This document shows, in pieces, positions 41,440-50,622 of a DNA stretch of 64,000 nucleotides. How positions within the stretch are numbered: position 1 is the stretch's first letter; the number at the start of each line of letters is the position of its first letter. This stretch comes from JAGQZY01 sp964588335 (GTDB lineage: Bacteria > Bdellovibrionota > Bdellovibrionia > Bdellovibrionales > JAGQZY01): contig CAZPOV010000003.1 in the NCBI GenBank assembly GCA_964588335.1, forward strand, positions 1 to 64,000, given 5' to 3'. The notes below the pieces were generated by a model. It ran no database searches, was not told the DNA's origin, and saw only the letters and a program-made list of their open reading frames with translations. The position numbers and the translations under genes were made by a program.

Positions 41440-43803
41440 TTATCCACCAAATTGAAATTCCATATTGATGCTGGGCTGAATACTGTCGTTGCCTGTGGCT
41501 TTAACAATTCCAAAATTGATTGTCCAACACGATCCCGGAGGGGTGATTTGCATGGCAATGTTCCAGTCCTGAAACGGCACAAGATTGGCGGCGCGGCTGG
41601 TGTTTAAGTCATAACTGACAGAGCCAAAGAAATAAACGTAGGGAAAGTTGAGCCCAGTGCTTAAGTATAAATATTCCAAGCGAGAATCTTCGTCAACCGG
41701 AGGATCTAAGCGAATGCTGTAGTTTTTAGTGTAGCCCAGTCTTATGTAATTCCGTGACCAGAAGTTATAGCTTGTGCTGGCATTCCAGGTGGTTCGATTA
41801 TGATAAGGATAGCTGCGGGTGATTAACGATGAGCTGACTTGCCCCATCTGAAGGTTGGTTTCTGTATTGATGGATTGCCAGGCTCTGGCGTCATCGCCTT
41901 TTCGCAACTCGTGGATGTCCAAGGCTTGTGAAACACGAAATAACAGAGCTCTTGAGTAGCCACCATTCAAAGCGTTGGTGTTGCTCATGTCGCGACTAAT
42001 GATTTTATTAGAAAGTCCGAAATCAACGAATTTTTGGCCAATGATCCTGTCGCGATGGTCAAATTGGATTCCACGGCCACCGTTGCGCCAGTCACTATCG
42101 GTATCGTCGATGGGCTGCAGCTCGCGGAAGTAGCGCAAAGAGTCTGTTTCACCAAAAAAATTATGCTCACTCTGAAAGATTTTGGGAATTAGACGAAGGT
42201 TTATTTCCGGAATGATTGAATGTTTGATGCGGGTTTCATCACTCCATTGGTAAACCCGATTGATATCGCTGCGGACATCCAAGCCCAGTTGTCCGTAAAA
42301 CCGGGACGGAAATGAGTCGTAGCCTTGGCTCTCATCAGAGGGAACACCGAGGGAGTACTGGGTGTAGCGCAACATCAATGATGGATCGACATCAAAAACA
42401 TTGCCTATCCAAAACGGCGCGTGAATCATGGGCATCAAATCCAAGCGTTGGCCGGTGCGGATAAGATCGCCATAGGCCAGATTGCTTGCCGGACCTTGCC
42501 CTAAAGGATTGCCATAAATAAAATCGCCATTGGATTGTTCTGTGGGGTAACAAAAATCGTCCTCGATTTCAGATGTGTTGCCATTCTTATCAACTGTGGT
42601 GCCTGTGCACTCGGCCTCACCGGTGCGAGCGTGTTCGAAAGCCAGACCGCGATTCATGATATTCAGATACTGACCGCTGAAACTGAAATACATATTGAGA
42701 TCATCGGAGATTTTGGTGTCATTCAATTGGTAATTCACTTCGGGCAGACGATGCAAGCTGGGATCGTTACGAAAACCCCGTTCCAACTCGATGAGGCTCA
42801 GGTAATAACTGGACTCCATGGTCAGAAGAGAGTTTTGGAAACTCTTAGAAAGGGAAAGGCTGTTTTCTAGAGCGGGTTCGCCGTTGTAAAGAAATTGTTG
42901 AAAGAAATCAAAGGCATATTTGTTATCACTGGCAATCGCAATCTGGGCTCTTTGCGTGTAGTCCTCGGGCAAGTCGTAGTGGTGACCATATTCAACAAAC
43001 CACCGATTTTTAAACTGCTCACTGGCGACGGTGCGGTCGCGCAAGAAGGCCGTGTTCAGTTCGCCGCTGCTCTCTGGTGAGATCACATAACGGTAATTGG
43101 CTTTTCCCTGGACGCCGCGCTTTTCATAATTGATCAGGGAAAACGTTGCATCATGGGAGCGGTCGATAGCCCAAAAGAAAGGCTGCTCAACGGCGAAACC
43201 ACCATCTCTGTTGGAAAATGGTCGCGGAACCAGTAAGCCAGTTTGTCGTTTCGAGTTAAGAGGCACCACCAAATAGGGCAGGGGAAGCACGGGAAATTGT
43301 AAAAGGTGAAGCCACGGACGCGATATATAGGCATAGCCATCGATTTCAGCTTCCACATTCGAGCTGGTAAATCCCCAAGAGGGCGGGCAGGTGGTACAAG
43401 CCGTGTAATAGGCATCGTCAGCCACGTAGCGGTCCTCTCCGACTTTCTCAATGATCTTGGCCTCAATCAGCACTTGCCCGGAAGTGACCACACCGTTGTA
43501 GATTTTGCCTTTGTTGGTGTCGTAGTTAAAGACGATTTTCTCTCCACGCATGGTGGTTCGTGCGTTTTGTAAAAGCACATTGCCTTTGGCGATAATGGTG
43601 CTGGTTTCCTCATACACAATCGCTTCGTCGCAGAGCAAATGCTGCTGATGAAAAATCACATTCACATCGCCTTTCAGGCTGAGCGTTTGACTGGGTTTGT
43701 CTTTGATCATTTCTTGGGCATCAGCGATAATGGTGGTTTTTTGTGCAAAAGCAACAGAGCTAAAGAGGAGTCCTAAAATGAGCAGTCGGAGTTGAAATCG
43801 CAA
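41440..43803 (-). CDS. lptD: LPS-assembly protein LptD
   Basis: The 787-aa outer-membrane protein inserts lipopolysaccharide into the outer leaflet with LptE. Signal peptide 1-20 (cleavage after A-F-A), OstA-like beta-taco domain at about 25-140 (L-K-G-D-V-N-V, I-I-A-K-G-N-V-L-L, T-M-R-G-E-K-I-V-F-N-Y), then a 26-strand-type barrel. The motif Y-Y-T-A-C-T-T-C-P-P-S-W with its Cys pair, P-Y-L-V-V-P and K-R-Q-T-G-L-L-V-P are typical for deltaproteobacterial LptD. More Cys (G-E-A-E-C, D-D-F-C, G-S-C-W) may form disulphides. It follows the cyclase gene by 10 nt and is probably co-transcribed with it. Confidence 0.95.
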   Translation of the reverse strand: MRFQLRLLILGLLFSSVAFAQKTTIIADAQEMIKDKPSQTLSLKGDVNVIFHQQHLLCDEAIVYEETSTIIAKGNVLLQNARTTMRGEKIVFNYDTNKGKIYNGVVTSGQVLIEAKIIEKVGEDRYVADDAYYTACTTCPPSWGFTSSNVEAEIDGYAYISRPWLHLLQFPVLPLPYLVVPLNSKRQTGLLVPRPFSNRDGGFAVEQPFFWAIDRSHDATFSLINYEKRGVQGKANYRYVISPESSGELNTAFLRDRTVASEQFKNRWFVEYGHHYDLPEDYTQRAQIAIASDNKYAFDFFQQFLYNGEPALENSLSLSKSFQNSLLTMESSYYLSLIELERGFRNDPSLHRLPEVNYQLNDTKISDDLNMYFSFSGQYLNIMNRGLAFEHARTGEAECTGTTVDKNGNTSEIEDDFCYPTEQSNGDFIYGNPLGQGPASNLAYGDLIRTGQRLDLMPMIHAPFWIGNVFDVDPSLMLRYTQYSLGVPSDESQGYDSFPSRFYGQLGLDVRSDINRVYQWSDETRIKHSIIPEINLRLIPKIFQSEHNFFGETDSLRYFRELQPIDDTDSDWRNGGRGIQFDHRDRIIGQKFVDFGLSNKIISRDMSNTNALNGGYSRALLFRVSQALDIHELRKGDDARAWQSINTETNLQMGQVSSSLITRSYPYHNRTTWNASTSYNFWSRNYIRLGYTKNYSIRLDPPVDEDSRLEYLYLSTGLNFPYVYFFGSVSYDLNTSRAANLVPFQDWNIAMQITPPGSCWTINFGIVKATGNDSIQPSINMEFQFGG

Positions 43804-43813
43804 AAATAATCCT

Positions 43814-46714
43814 CTATTTGGTGGTCATCGTGAAGACGCCATCCCAATTGTCACCCGGAGGTTTATTCATATAATCTTGGCAGCGTTTAATATACAGTTG
43901 ACTTGTTTGGTCAGAGGCATCGACGCTCAGAGCCGCATGGAATTCCTGAATGGCTTTTTCAAACTGTTGTTCATGATAGAACTGAAACCCGGAATTGAAC
44001 CTCGTGACTTGGTCAAGTCGAAACTGGGGCACCTCCCCACGGTCCATCAGCTCGTAGATTTTCACCGGTTCATTCTTACCTTTGACCTTCACCCAATCAA
44101 TCTCTCGAAATAAGAACTCATCAGCGCTGATTCGATTTTTGGTAAATTCGCTGATAATGATGCGCGTGCCATACTGTTTGTTGATTCCCTCCAGACGCGA
44201 GCCCAAGTTGACGGAATCTCCCATGACCGTGTAGTTGCGAACGGTCTCTGACCCCATGTTGCCGACACTCATTTCACCGGTGTTGATGCCAATTCCGATG
44301 TCGATCATGGGTAGGCCTTGTTCTTGGTAGTGTTTTTGCAACTCAAAAAGTTTGTCAATCTGTTGCAAAGCGGCCCGACAGGCTTGCGCGGAATGATCTT
44401 TTGAGGGAACCGGAGCACCAAAAAAGGCCATAATGGCATCACCCATGTACTTGTCCAATGTTCCTGAGTTTTTAAAGATGATATCTGTCATGGGTGTTAA
44501 ATAATGATTCAGTAAATCAGACAGAGCTTTCGGATCGAGTTTTTCTGAAATGGTGGTGAAGCCTCGGATATCGGAAAAGAAAACGCTCATCTCCATTTTC
44601 ATTCCACCCAACTCCAATTTTGAGGGGTCCTTTAAAATCTCTTCAACGATCTCGGGGGATACATATTTTTGGAAAGTGCCCTTGAGCTGTTGTTTTTTAC
44701 GCTCTTCCGTAAAGTACTTAAAGAACGTCAATAGGGTGTAGAGAAGCAAAATAGAGAAGATGGGAAAGATGATTGTGATCACCGTGCCTTCTGGGAAGAT
44801 CAAGTAGGAATCGATTCCGAGGATGGTGGCCAGCGAGCCGAGGGTGATGAAAAGTCCTGTGAGGGCGCCAAACTGTGAAACGATAAGGCTGAAGATTATG
44901 CCAAGGAGGAGGACGATTCGTGGCATCCAGCGCGCTTCCTGGGGAGTGGTTTTTAAATAATCCTGTCGTAAAAGATTGTCGAGTAGATTGGCGTGGGTCT
45001 CCACTCCCGGATAGTTTTCTTCAAACGGTGTGACTCGCAAGTCATAGATCGCCGTCGCCGTCGCTCCAAAAATAAAATTTTTATTTTTCAAAAACTCATT
45101 CTTATCTACTTCGATGGTTTTTTCGCTCCACGCTCCATTGTCATCTTGGGTGCGCTGCTCAATGGTGTAGGTGTCGTTGTCATCTAAAACTTCACCGGCT
45201 GAGAGATAGGCAAACATTTTGCGTGGACCCGCATAATTGATTGGCAGTTGCCCGCGATGGTCGGTTGGAATCGTTAGCACTTGTTCGCCGTCAGAATTCT
45301 CTAACTTAACGTTGGTTACAATATTCGAAGTCTGTTCATCTTCGTCCTCATAGGGATTAGGAATGAGGTTGGCCACTGGATACAGTTCGTTGATCACGAG
45401 GTACTGTTTAAAGGCCAAGCTTGGGATAAAAAAGTTTCCCACACGCACAAAAAGTTTGGCGCGTCGGATACTGCCATCCTTATCCTGAGTGGCGTTGAAA
45501 GTTCCCGAGTGTTCAGTGACCTCGGCCACCGCTGGGATGTTAAACAGCCACTCGCCGACATGTTGGACAGGGTTTTCAAGAACCGGTGATTCGATGTAGG
45601 CGCCCTTGATGATGTCAATTCCTTGTTGGAAAGTGACACCTTTTAACTGTTCATAGTCGTTGGTGATTTCTGTCCAATGAGTTTCAAACTCGGAACGCAA
45701 CTCATCGTTGGCCCGCAAATAGCGCAAACAGTACTGGTTCAGCTGAGTTTTCATCTCAGATCGCATCTCAACCCTTGCGTTCTGAGGGATCTGTCGTTCC
45801 AGCTGGGCCCAGGGGAGGACAGCTGCCAATGGGGTTTCTTGGAAAGCCTCTTTTCGATTCAAGACAAATAAGGTCAATGCGTTCAGGACCTGTGGGTCAG
45901 TGGGTTCCAACTGATGATTGGCCACCCAAGAAATCACCGGATGGTTCGAGTGTTTTTCCAACCAGTTTAAGGTAACCCCTTGTTGCAGTTTATCGAAATG
46001 ATTTAAAATAATATTGTGCCAAGAGTCCGGTAGAGAGCGCTCGGCTCGATTGAATACGCCAATAAGAAAAGCCTCTTTTTCCCAATAATCAAAAACCCCA
46101 TTTTTTTTTGCAATATCAAGAAAGCAGAGATCTTGCGCCGGCCAAGTGGCGACATTCAACTCGTCATAGACAGCACCCATGATAAGATTTTCAGAGTGGG
46201 CGGCAATCACTTCGGTGAGTCTTTTGTCATGATCTTGGCTGGCTTTGGCTTGGCTAAGAATTTCTTTGATTTGCTTTTTCTGGGTCGGCAGACTGCGACT
46301 GAGATTGTCTTCGACTTGATCCAAAGAGCGTAATATGGATTCCTGTTTCTCAGAAAAAATAATATCAAAAGAGACAGTGCGGGCTCCGCCTTTCATGACT
46401 CTTTCAATCACCTCGGCCACTAAAGTTCGTGGCCATGGCCAACGTCCATATTTTTGAATGGCGGATTCATCAATTGTCAAAATCGCCACGTCTTTTGACC
46501 CCGTCCTTGGTCCGCGTCGTCGTAAGCGGATATCGACGGTCTGGTTATGCAGCCGTTCAACCTCTTCAAGCCATCGATGTCGTTCAACAATTTCAGGGTC
46601 TTGATGGGAGTGGTAGTAAAAACGGGTCGCTGCGAACAGAGTGACTGAGAGGAGACAGCCCACGATAAAAGACGAGCTGAATAGCTTCTTAAGACCCGAA
46701 ACGACTTTTGTCAT
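43814..46714 (-). CDS. CHASE2-domain adenylate cyclase
   Basis: The 966-aa class III cyclase has a membrane segment at about 13-29, an extracytoplasmic CHASE2 sensor (about 45-590; D-I-R-L-R-R-R-G-P-R, V-A-I-L-T-I-D-E-S, F-D-I-I-F, I-N-Y-A-G-P), three membrane segments (about 600-680) and the catalytic domain at about 725-900. Metal-binding Asp residues are in F-F-S-D-I-R-G-F-T and G-D-A-I-M-A-F-F-G; Lys in L-D-K-Y-M-G-D and Asp in V-M-G-D-S-V-N favour ATP over GTP. A short TPR-like tail follows. It probably makes cAMP in response to an envelope signal. Its place directly upstream of lptD is suggestive of an envelope-stress link. Confidence 0.93.
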   Translation of the reverse strand: MTKVVSGLKKLFSSSFIVGCLLSVTLFAATRFYYHSHQDPEIVERHRWLEEVERLHNQTVDIRLRRRGPRTGSKDVAILTIDESAIQKYGRWPWPRTLVAEVIERVMKGGARTVSFDIIFSEKQESILRSLDQVEDNLSRSLPTQKKQIKEILSQAKASQDHDKRLTEVIAAHSENLIMGAVYDELNVATWPAQDLCFLDIAKKNGVFDYWEKEAFLIGVFNRAERSLPDSWHNIILNHFDKLQQGVTLNWLEKHSNHPVISWVANHQLEPTDPQVLNALTLFVLNRKEAFQETPLAAVLPWAQLERQIPQNARVEMRSEMKTQLNQYCLRYLRANDELRSEFETHWTEITNDYEQLKGVTFQQGIDIIKGAYIESPVLENPVQHVGEWLFNIPAVAEVTEHSGTFNATQDKDGSIRRAKLFVRVGNFFIPSLAFKQYLVINELYPVANLIPNPYEDEDEQTSNIVTNVKLENSDGEQVLTIPTDHRGQLPINYAGPRKMFAYLSAGEVLDDNDTYTIEQRTQDDNGAWSEKTIEVDKNEFLKNKNFIFGATATAIYDLRVTPFEENYPGVETHANLLDNLLRQDYLKTTPQEARWMPRIVLLLGIIFSLIVSQFGALTGLFITLGSLATILGIDSYLIFPEGTVITIIFPIFSILLLYTLLTFFKYFTEERKKQQLKGTFQKYVSPEIVEEILKDPSKLELGGMKMEMSVFFSDIRGFTTISEKLDPKALSDLLNHYLTPMTDIIFKNSGTLDKYMGDAIMAFFGAPVPSKDHSAQACRAALQQIDKLFELQKHYQEQGLPMIDIGIGINTGEMSVGNMGSETVRNYTVMGDSVNLGSRLEGINKQYGTRIIISEFTKNRISADEFLFREIDWVKVKGKNEPVKIYELMDRGEVPQFRLDQVTRFNSGFQFYHEQQFEKAIQEFHAALSVDASDQTSQLYIKRCQDYMNKPPGDNWDGVFTMTTK

Positions 46715-46872
46715 ACCTTAAGGGTGTCTCAATTTGAGACTTCAGGCAAGCTCTATGCACCTCGACTTTCAGTTAAAACAGCTCTCGTGAAATCGCCAAA
46801 GGCTCTGCAGTCCGATATTCTAGAGAGAGTAGGCAAGCATGTTATAATCAATGGGTGAAGGGGGAGAATCCT

Positions 46873-47238
46873 ATGAAAGCACAACTTTCTGTGAAAGAAG
46901 ATATCGTTGTCGTCAGTTTGAGTGGACGAATTAATATGGAATATACGGATATCTTTCGAGAGGCTTGTCTCAACGAAATCGGTCGACGCGGCAATAAAAT
47001 TATTTTTAATCTACAGGAGCTCAGCTTCGTCGGATCAAATGGTATTATGCCGTTTGTGAATGCTTTAACAGCTTTGGCTGAAAAGGAAGACAAGCAACTT
47101 CGATTTTGTGGTGTTGGGTCTGAATTTAAAAAGATTTTTGCTGCCAGTCCATTAGCGACCATTCAAATTTTAGACAATCTGGATGGTGCCTTTGCATCAC
47201 TACGAAATTTTAACTTTATCGAAAGTGACCCTGCTTAA
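46873..47238 (+). CDS. STAS-domain protein (anti-sigma-factor-antagonist-like)
   Basis: Start ATG 46873 follows GGGGGAG by 6 nt; the frame extends 18 nt upstream to a GTG. The 121-aa protein is a single STAS domain: D-I-V-V-V-S-L-S-G-R-I-N, N-K-I-I-F-N-L-Q-E-L-S-F-V and A-L-A-E-K-E-D-K-Q-L-R-F-C-G-V. The phosphorylation loop, normally D-S-S-G, reads G-S-N-G, so regulation by an anti-sigma kinase may be altered. No kinase or phosphatase partner is encoded nearby. Its last four bases overlap the convergent coiled-coil gene. Confidence 0.9.
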   Translation: MKAQLSVKEDIVVVSLSGRINMEYTDIFREACLNEIGRRGNKIIFNLQELSFVGSNGIMPFVNALTALAEKEDKQLRFCGVGSEFKKIFAASPLATIQILDNLDGAFASLRNFNFIESDPA

Positions 47239-48557
47239 ACATCCATATCCGGTGATTTGCTCATCGTTCGATATTGACTTGCAAAAACATTTTGAATTTT
47301 CTTTTGAAACGGATCGGCCTCAGAGATTGGGGCCTTTTCGATTTCGACAGGCGGGTGCGCCGAAGCGATGGAGTCTTCCACTTTCTCTGCTTTTTTCTGT
47401 TGGCTCAGTTGTCGGTTTATTTTTTCAAGGGTTTGACTGCGCAGTTCTTCTTTTTCCAGTTTTTGCTGAGCTTCCATCCACAATTTCTGAATCGAAGACA
47501 ATTGCTCTGAGAGTTCACGATTGTCTCTCGATAGTGACAGTAGTTTTTTCTCGGACTGACTGAGGTTGTCGTCACTTTTTTCGATATGGGATTTCAAAGC
47601 CTTCAACTCCGACTTCAGTTTCTGCAGTTCTTCGTTGTAGGTTAAGCGCAGCTCGTCTTGTTGGTGTTGGTTGTCTTCAAGGGTTCGCTTCATTCGAAGC
47701 CGCTCATTTTTCAACTCATTGAGCTCTTCGCTGGCTTTTTTCAAGCGTATTCTGTTTTTTCTCTCCTCATGCAGCTGCAATTGCATTTTCTCAAGGTCGG
47801 TTTGCAGTTCTTGTTTTTTCTCGCGCAAACTGCGATTGCTTTCACTCAAGCTGGTGATTTTAGAATCAAGGGCTTGTAGATTCTTTTGGCTAGCGGTCTT
47901 CAAATTCTGCAATTGCTCGCGAAAGAAGTTCTCTTTCTCGATAATTTCGTTACGGAGATCCGTAAAATTGCGTTGCAGGAGGCGATTGGATGACTCTGAC
48001 TGCCGCACATGTTTGTGGGTTTTATGAAGACCTTGAGCCATATCAATCAGAAGTTGCCTTAGCTTTTCTTTGGCGCGAATTCGCACCCTATGCATAATAT
48101 CAAGTTTGCTTTGCAAGCTTTGAATTTGCTTGTGTTTTTCATTGAGCTCGGCCTGTCGAGTTTTGTCTTTCTGACGAGTCGTGGAATAAAGCTCGTTGTA
48201 ACGAAGCTCAAGAAGTTCCGATTCTTTTTTCAAACTTTCAGCTTGGCGTTGTTGATCTTGCTTTTGAGTGCTCCAAATCTTCTCTTTTTCTTTGATGATT
48301 TCAATCTGAGCTAAGACATTCTCTCGTTTGCGATTGAGCTCAGCGATTTCTTTGTCTTGGGTTAGTATTCTTTGTTCCAATTGAGAGTTGCGGCGGATGT
48401 TGACTTTCAAACGAGACGACAGGTCTTCGTTCTGTTGAATCAGCATCTCGACGGTGGCCGAATGCAGAATGTCTAATGGTATTTTATCGAGGTTGGGAGG
48501 AGGAGGAACCTCGGTGGGTAGGGGAACAGGGATCATATTGGTTTTGTTCTCATCCAT
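47235..48557 (-). CDS. Long coiled-coil protein
   Basis: Start ATG 48557 follows AAGGAGG by 5 nt. The 440-aa product has a Pro-rich N-terminus (I-P-V-P-L-P-T-E-V-P-P-P-P), then nearly continuous heptads from about 45 to 395 rich in Glu, Lys, Gln and Leu, and a short non-coiled tail (F-Q-K-K-I-Q-N-V-F-A-S-Q-Y). No signal peptide or membrane helix. It is likely a cytoskeletal or scaffold-like rod. The Pro-rich head may bind a partner. Coiled coils defy family assignment by eye. Confidence 0.85.
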   Translation of the reverse strand: MDENKTNMIPVPLPTEVPPPPNLDKIPLDILHSATVEMLIQQNEDLSSRLKVNIRRNSQLEQRILTQDKEIAELNRKRENVLAQIEIIKEKEKIWSTQKQDQQRQAESLKKESELLELRYNELYSTTRQKDKTRQAELNEKHKQIQSLQSKLDIMHRVRIRAKEKLRQLLIDMAQGLHKTHKHVRQSESSNRLLQRNFTDLRNEIIEKENFFREQLQNLKTASQKNLQALDSKITSLSESNRSLREKKQELQTDLEKMQLQLHEERKNRIRLKKASEELNELKNERLRMKRTLEDNQHQQDELRLTYNEELQKLKSELKALKSHIEKSDDNLSQSEKKLLSLSRDNRELSEQLSSIQKLWMEAQQKLEKEELRSQTLEKINRQLSQQKKAEKVEDSIASAHPPVEIEKAPISEADPFQKKIQNVFASQYRTMSKSPDMDV

Positions 48558-48683
48558 TCTTCCTCCTTGAAGAAATGACGGACATTCCTTTGTCCTCACC
48601 CTGCAATTATCCCAGTCCGCAAGATTTATGTCCAGTTGGCGGCCTCGATCAACCTCTGGGAGCTGAAAAACTAGACTAAAGCA

Positions 48684-49379
48684 ATGTCAAAAAGCCGCCG
48701 ATACAAAGGTATGGCACAAGCTCCAAAAGCATCATTCTCTCTGAAAGAAATAGGCCCAGGAACCGATCTTGAATCCTATGCTAAAACTCGTGGTGGTAAA
48801 ACTCACACTGAGGTCAAGTTCACCAACCACTTAGAAGAGCTATTAAAAGAGGGGATTGATGGTGATAATAGCTTCGATACCTCAAACCATGCCGGTTTGA
48901 CCTATGGGCACGCGATTCTGGCGGCCGTGGTCTACGAAAAATACGACATGGCTATCAAAGAGTTGGATACTTTGTTGAGTCTTCGTCAGAACTATCCTGA
49001 TTTTGGCGAAAAAGCCGGGCGCTACGTGCAGCATGGAAAAAGCTTGGTTCGAGCCATCAAAGCCAAGCGCGCCGTCGGTAAACTGCCTCACGTTTCAAAG
49101 AGTAAGCAAAAAGAATTGGTGGCAACCTTAAGCTATCACTTTAAGGAATTGCGTTCCTGTATTTTAAATATTGAGAAAGTCGAGCGCTACGTTCGCAAAG
49201 AGGACATAAGCTCAACCCGATGGTTTATGATCAGTTTGTTTTGGTCAATTGCGGCCGTCTTCGGATTTTCGGCCTTTCGAGCCGCTTATCCTGATGTGTT
49301 TATCGCCTTTCATCAGCTTTTGACCCATTACCTGCACCAATTCTTTTTAGGCTTGGCACAGTTTCTATTTCCTATTTAA
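48684..49379 (+). CDS. Unknown protein with a C-terminal membrane anchor
   Basis: The 231-aa protein has a basic N-terminus (M-S-K-S-R-R-Y-K-G), a helical middle (H-A-I-L-A-A-V-V-Y-E-K-Y-D-M-A-I-K-E-L-D-T-L-L, TPR-like) and hydrophobic segments at about 175-197 (M-I-S-L-F-W-S-I-A-A-V-F-G-F) and 205-230. It is thus an inner-membrane protein with a large cytoplasmic domain. The stop overlaps the convergent VKOR-DsbA gene by 8 nt. No family recognised. Confidence 0.75.
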   Translation: MSKSRRYKGMAQAPKASFSLKEIGPGTDLESYAKTRGGKTHTEVKFTNHLEELLKEGIDGDNSFDTSNHAGLTYGHAILAAVVYEKYDMAIKELDTLLSLRQNYPDFGEKAGRYVQHGKSLVRAIKAKRAVGKLPHVSKSKQKELVATLSYHFKELRSCILNIEKVERYVRKEDISSTRWFMISLFWSIAAVFGFSAFRAAYPDVFIAFHQLLTHYLHQFFLGLAQFLFPI

Positions 49380-50541
49380 GTTCGCGATAGATCTTATCCA
49401 GCAAAGGCACCGACAGTCCGGGAGGAAGCTTTTTGCCGTTGATAAAGACCGAAGGTGTACCACTGATATTGAGATCGGTGCCGACTTGGGCTTGGTCGCG
49501 GATGATCTCTCGAACTTCTTCCGAGGCTTGGCAAGTCATGACTTCTTCGTAATCCAGTCCCAAAGCTTGGGCGTTGTCTTTGAGCTGGGATTTGACCTGA
49601 TCTTGGCTCATAAGATTTCTTTGATTTTCGAAGATCCAAGATTGGACTTTCCAAGGCACACCCTGGCGGTCGGCGCATTGGGATATTCTGGCCAACATAC
49701 AGCGAGTGCCCTCGGCGTGGGGGATTGCCTTGTTGCAGGCGCCATCCAGAGGCCAGGCTTGAAATGAGAACTGAACATCGGGCCGTTTGGCTAAAAATTG
49801 CTTGATAATCGGGTAGGCGTTGGCGCAATGGCCACAAAGGAAGTCTGCGAATTCCACAATTTTCATTTTCGCATCAGAGTCGGGGTTTTTGACGATGGGG
49901 TCAGCAGGGTTCACAGATTTTTCGGGCGTGTTTGACCACTGTTCATACTGCAGGTTGACCATCTCTTGGATCTCCTCAGCATTATAGGAGGAGAGACTGT
50001 TTTTATTGATGAAAAAAGCAAAGGCCAAGATGGTGAGTGCTGTAATCGGATACAGCTTCACGTCCAAGGCTGAAAACAGTGGTGTTTTACCAACCATCAC
50101 CCAAGTTCCAATGACAACGACAATCGAGAGAACATAGGCTGTGGTGCAGGCCGGACAAACTGTATGCAGCATAAAATACGAGATAAAACCCATCACTAAG
50201 CTCACCAGGAAAATTCCCAGGGACACGATTTTTAAGGGGCCACCAAGGGCGCGTTGAGTTTCCGGTTTGACGAGAGGAAAACGCCAGCAGAGTAGAAATA
50301 ATAAAAAGGCAAAGTTGACCAGTCCGCCAAAGATAGCGACCGGAATTCCAAGGACTTCAGAGTAGGTGCTGGCTGTTGTGGTGTCGCAATTCACTGTCGA
50401 ACTGACGTTACAAATTCCACCCTCTGAACCCTGTCCGTATTTAAATTCAAAGTGATGTTTTGTTAGATACACATGGGTCGCGATGGCAGCGACTGTGCAA
50501 ATGAATGTCATCCAAAAAAGCCGTTTCGACACTTTGCTCAT
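49372..50541 (-). CDS. VKOR-DsbA-like thiol oxidoreductase fusion
   Basis: The 389-aa protein joins a five-helix VKOR domain (about 5-185) to a DsbA/thioredoxin-fold domain (about 215-385). VKOR has the loop pair C-N-V-S-S-T-V-N-C-D and the redox motif C-P-A-C; the DsbA part has F-L-C-G-H-C and the cis-Pro in I-S-G-T-P-S-V-F-I-N-G. Such fusions oxidise periplasmic Cys with quinone as the electron acceptor and can replace DsbA-DsbB. This suits the many Cys-pair exported proteins in the window. It is divergent from the ChaN-like operon. Confidence 0.93.
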   Translation of the reverse strand: MSKVSKRLFWMTFICTVAAIATHVYLTKHHFEFKYGQGSEGGICNVSSTVNCDTTTASTYSEVLGIPVAIFGGLVNFAFLLFLLCWRFPLVKPETQRALGGPLKIVSLGIFLVSLVMGFISYFMLHTVCPACTTAYVLSIVVVIGTWVMVGKTPLFSALDVKLYPITALTILAFAFFINKNSLSSYNAEEIQEMVNLQYEQWSNTPEKSVNPADPIVKNPDSDAKMKIVEFADFLCGHCANAYPIIKQFLAKRPDVQFSFQAWPLDGACNKAIPHAEGTRCMLARISQCADRQGVPWKVQSWIFENQRNLMSQDQVKSQLKDNAQALGLDYEEVMTCQASEEVREIIRDQAQVGTDLNISGTPSVFINGKKLPPGLSVPLLDKIYRELK

Positions 50542-50569
50542 TCTGATGCTCCTTACTGAGGTAGACTTT

Positions 50570-50602
50570 AGTACGAGCCTCGTATTTTAGCAGGCTCGTA
50601 CT
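50570..50602. promoter_or_regulatory. 11-bp perfect inverted repeat between divergent genes
   Basis: AGTACGAGCCT (50570-50580) and AGGCTCGTACT (50592-50602) are perfect complements around an 11-nt spacer. It lies in the 81-nt gap between the divergent VKOR-DsbA (50541) and ChaN-like (50623) starts, where terminators are not expected. An operator or leader hairpin are the likeliest explanations. Confidence 0.6.
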
Positions 50603-50622
50603 CTCAGGTCGAAGAAAAAAAC

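Noticed and set aside
41401..41440. Hairpin AGTTCC/GGAACT as lptD terminator
   Set aside because: On the minus strand the hairpin is followed by an A-run instead of a T-run.
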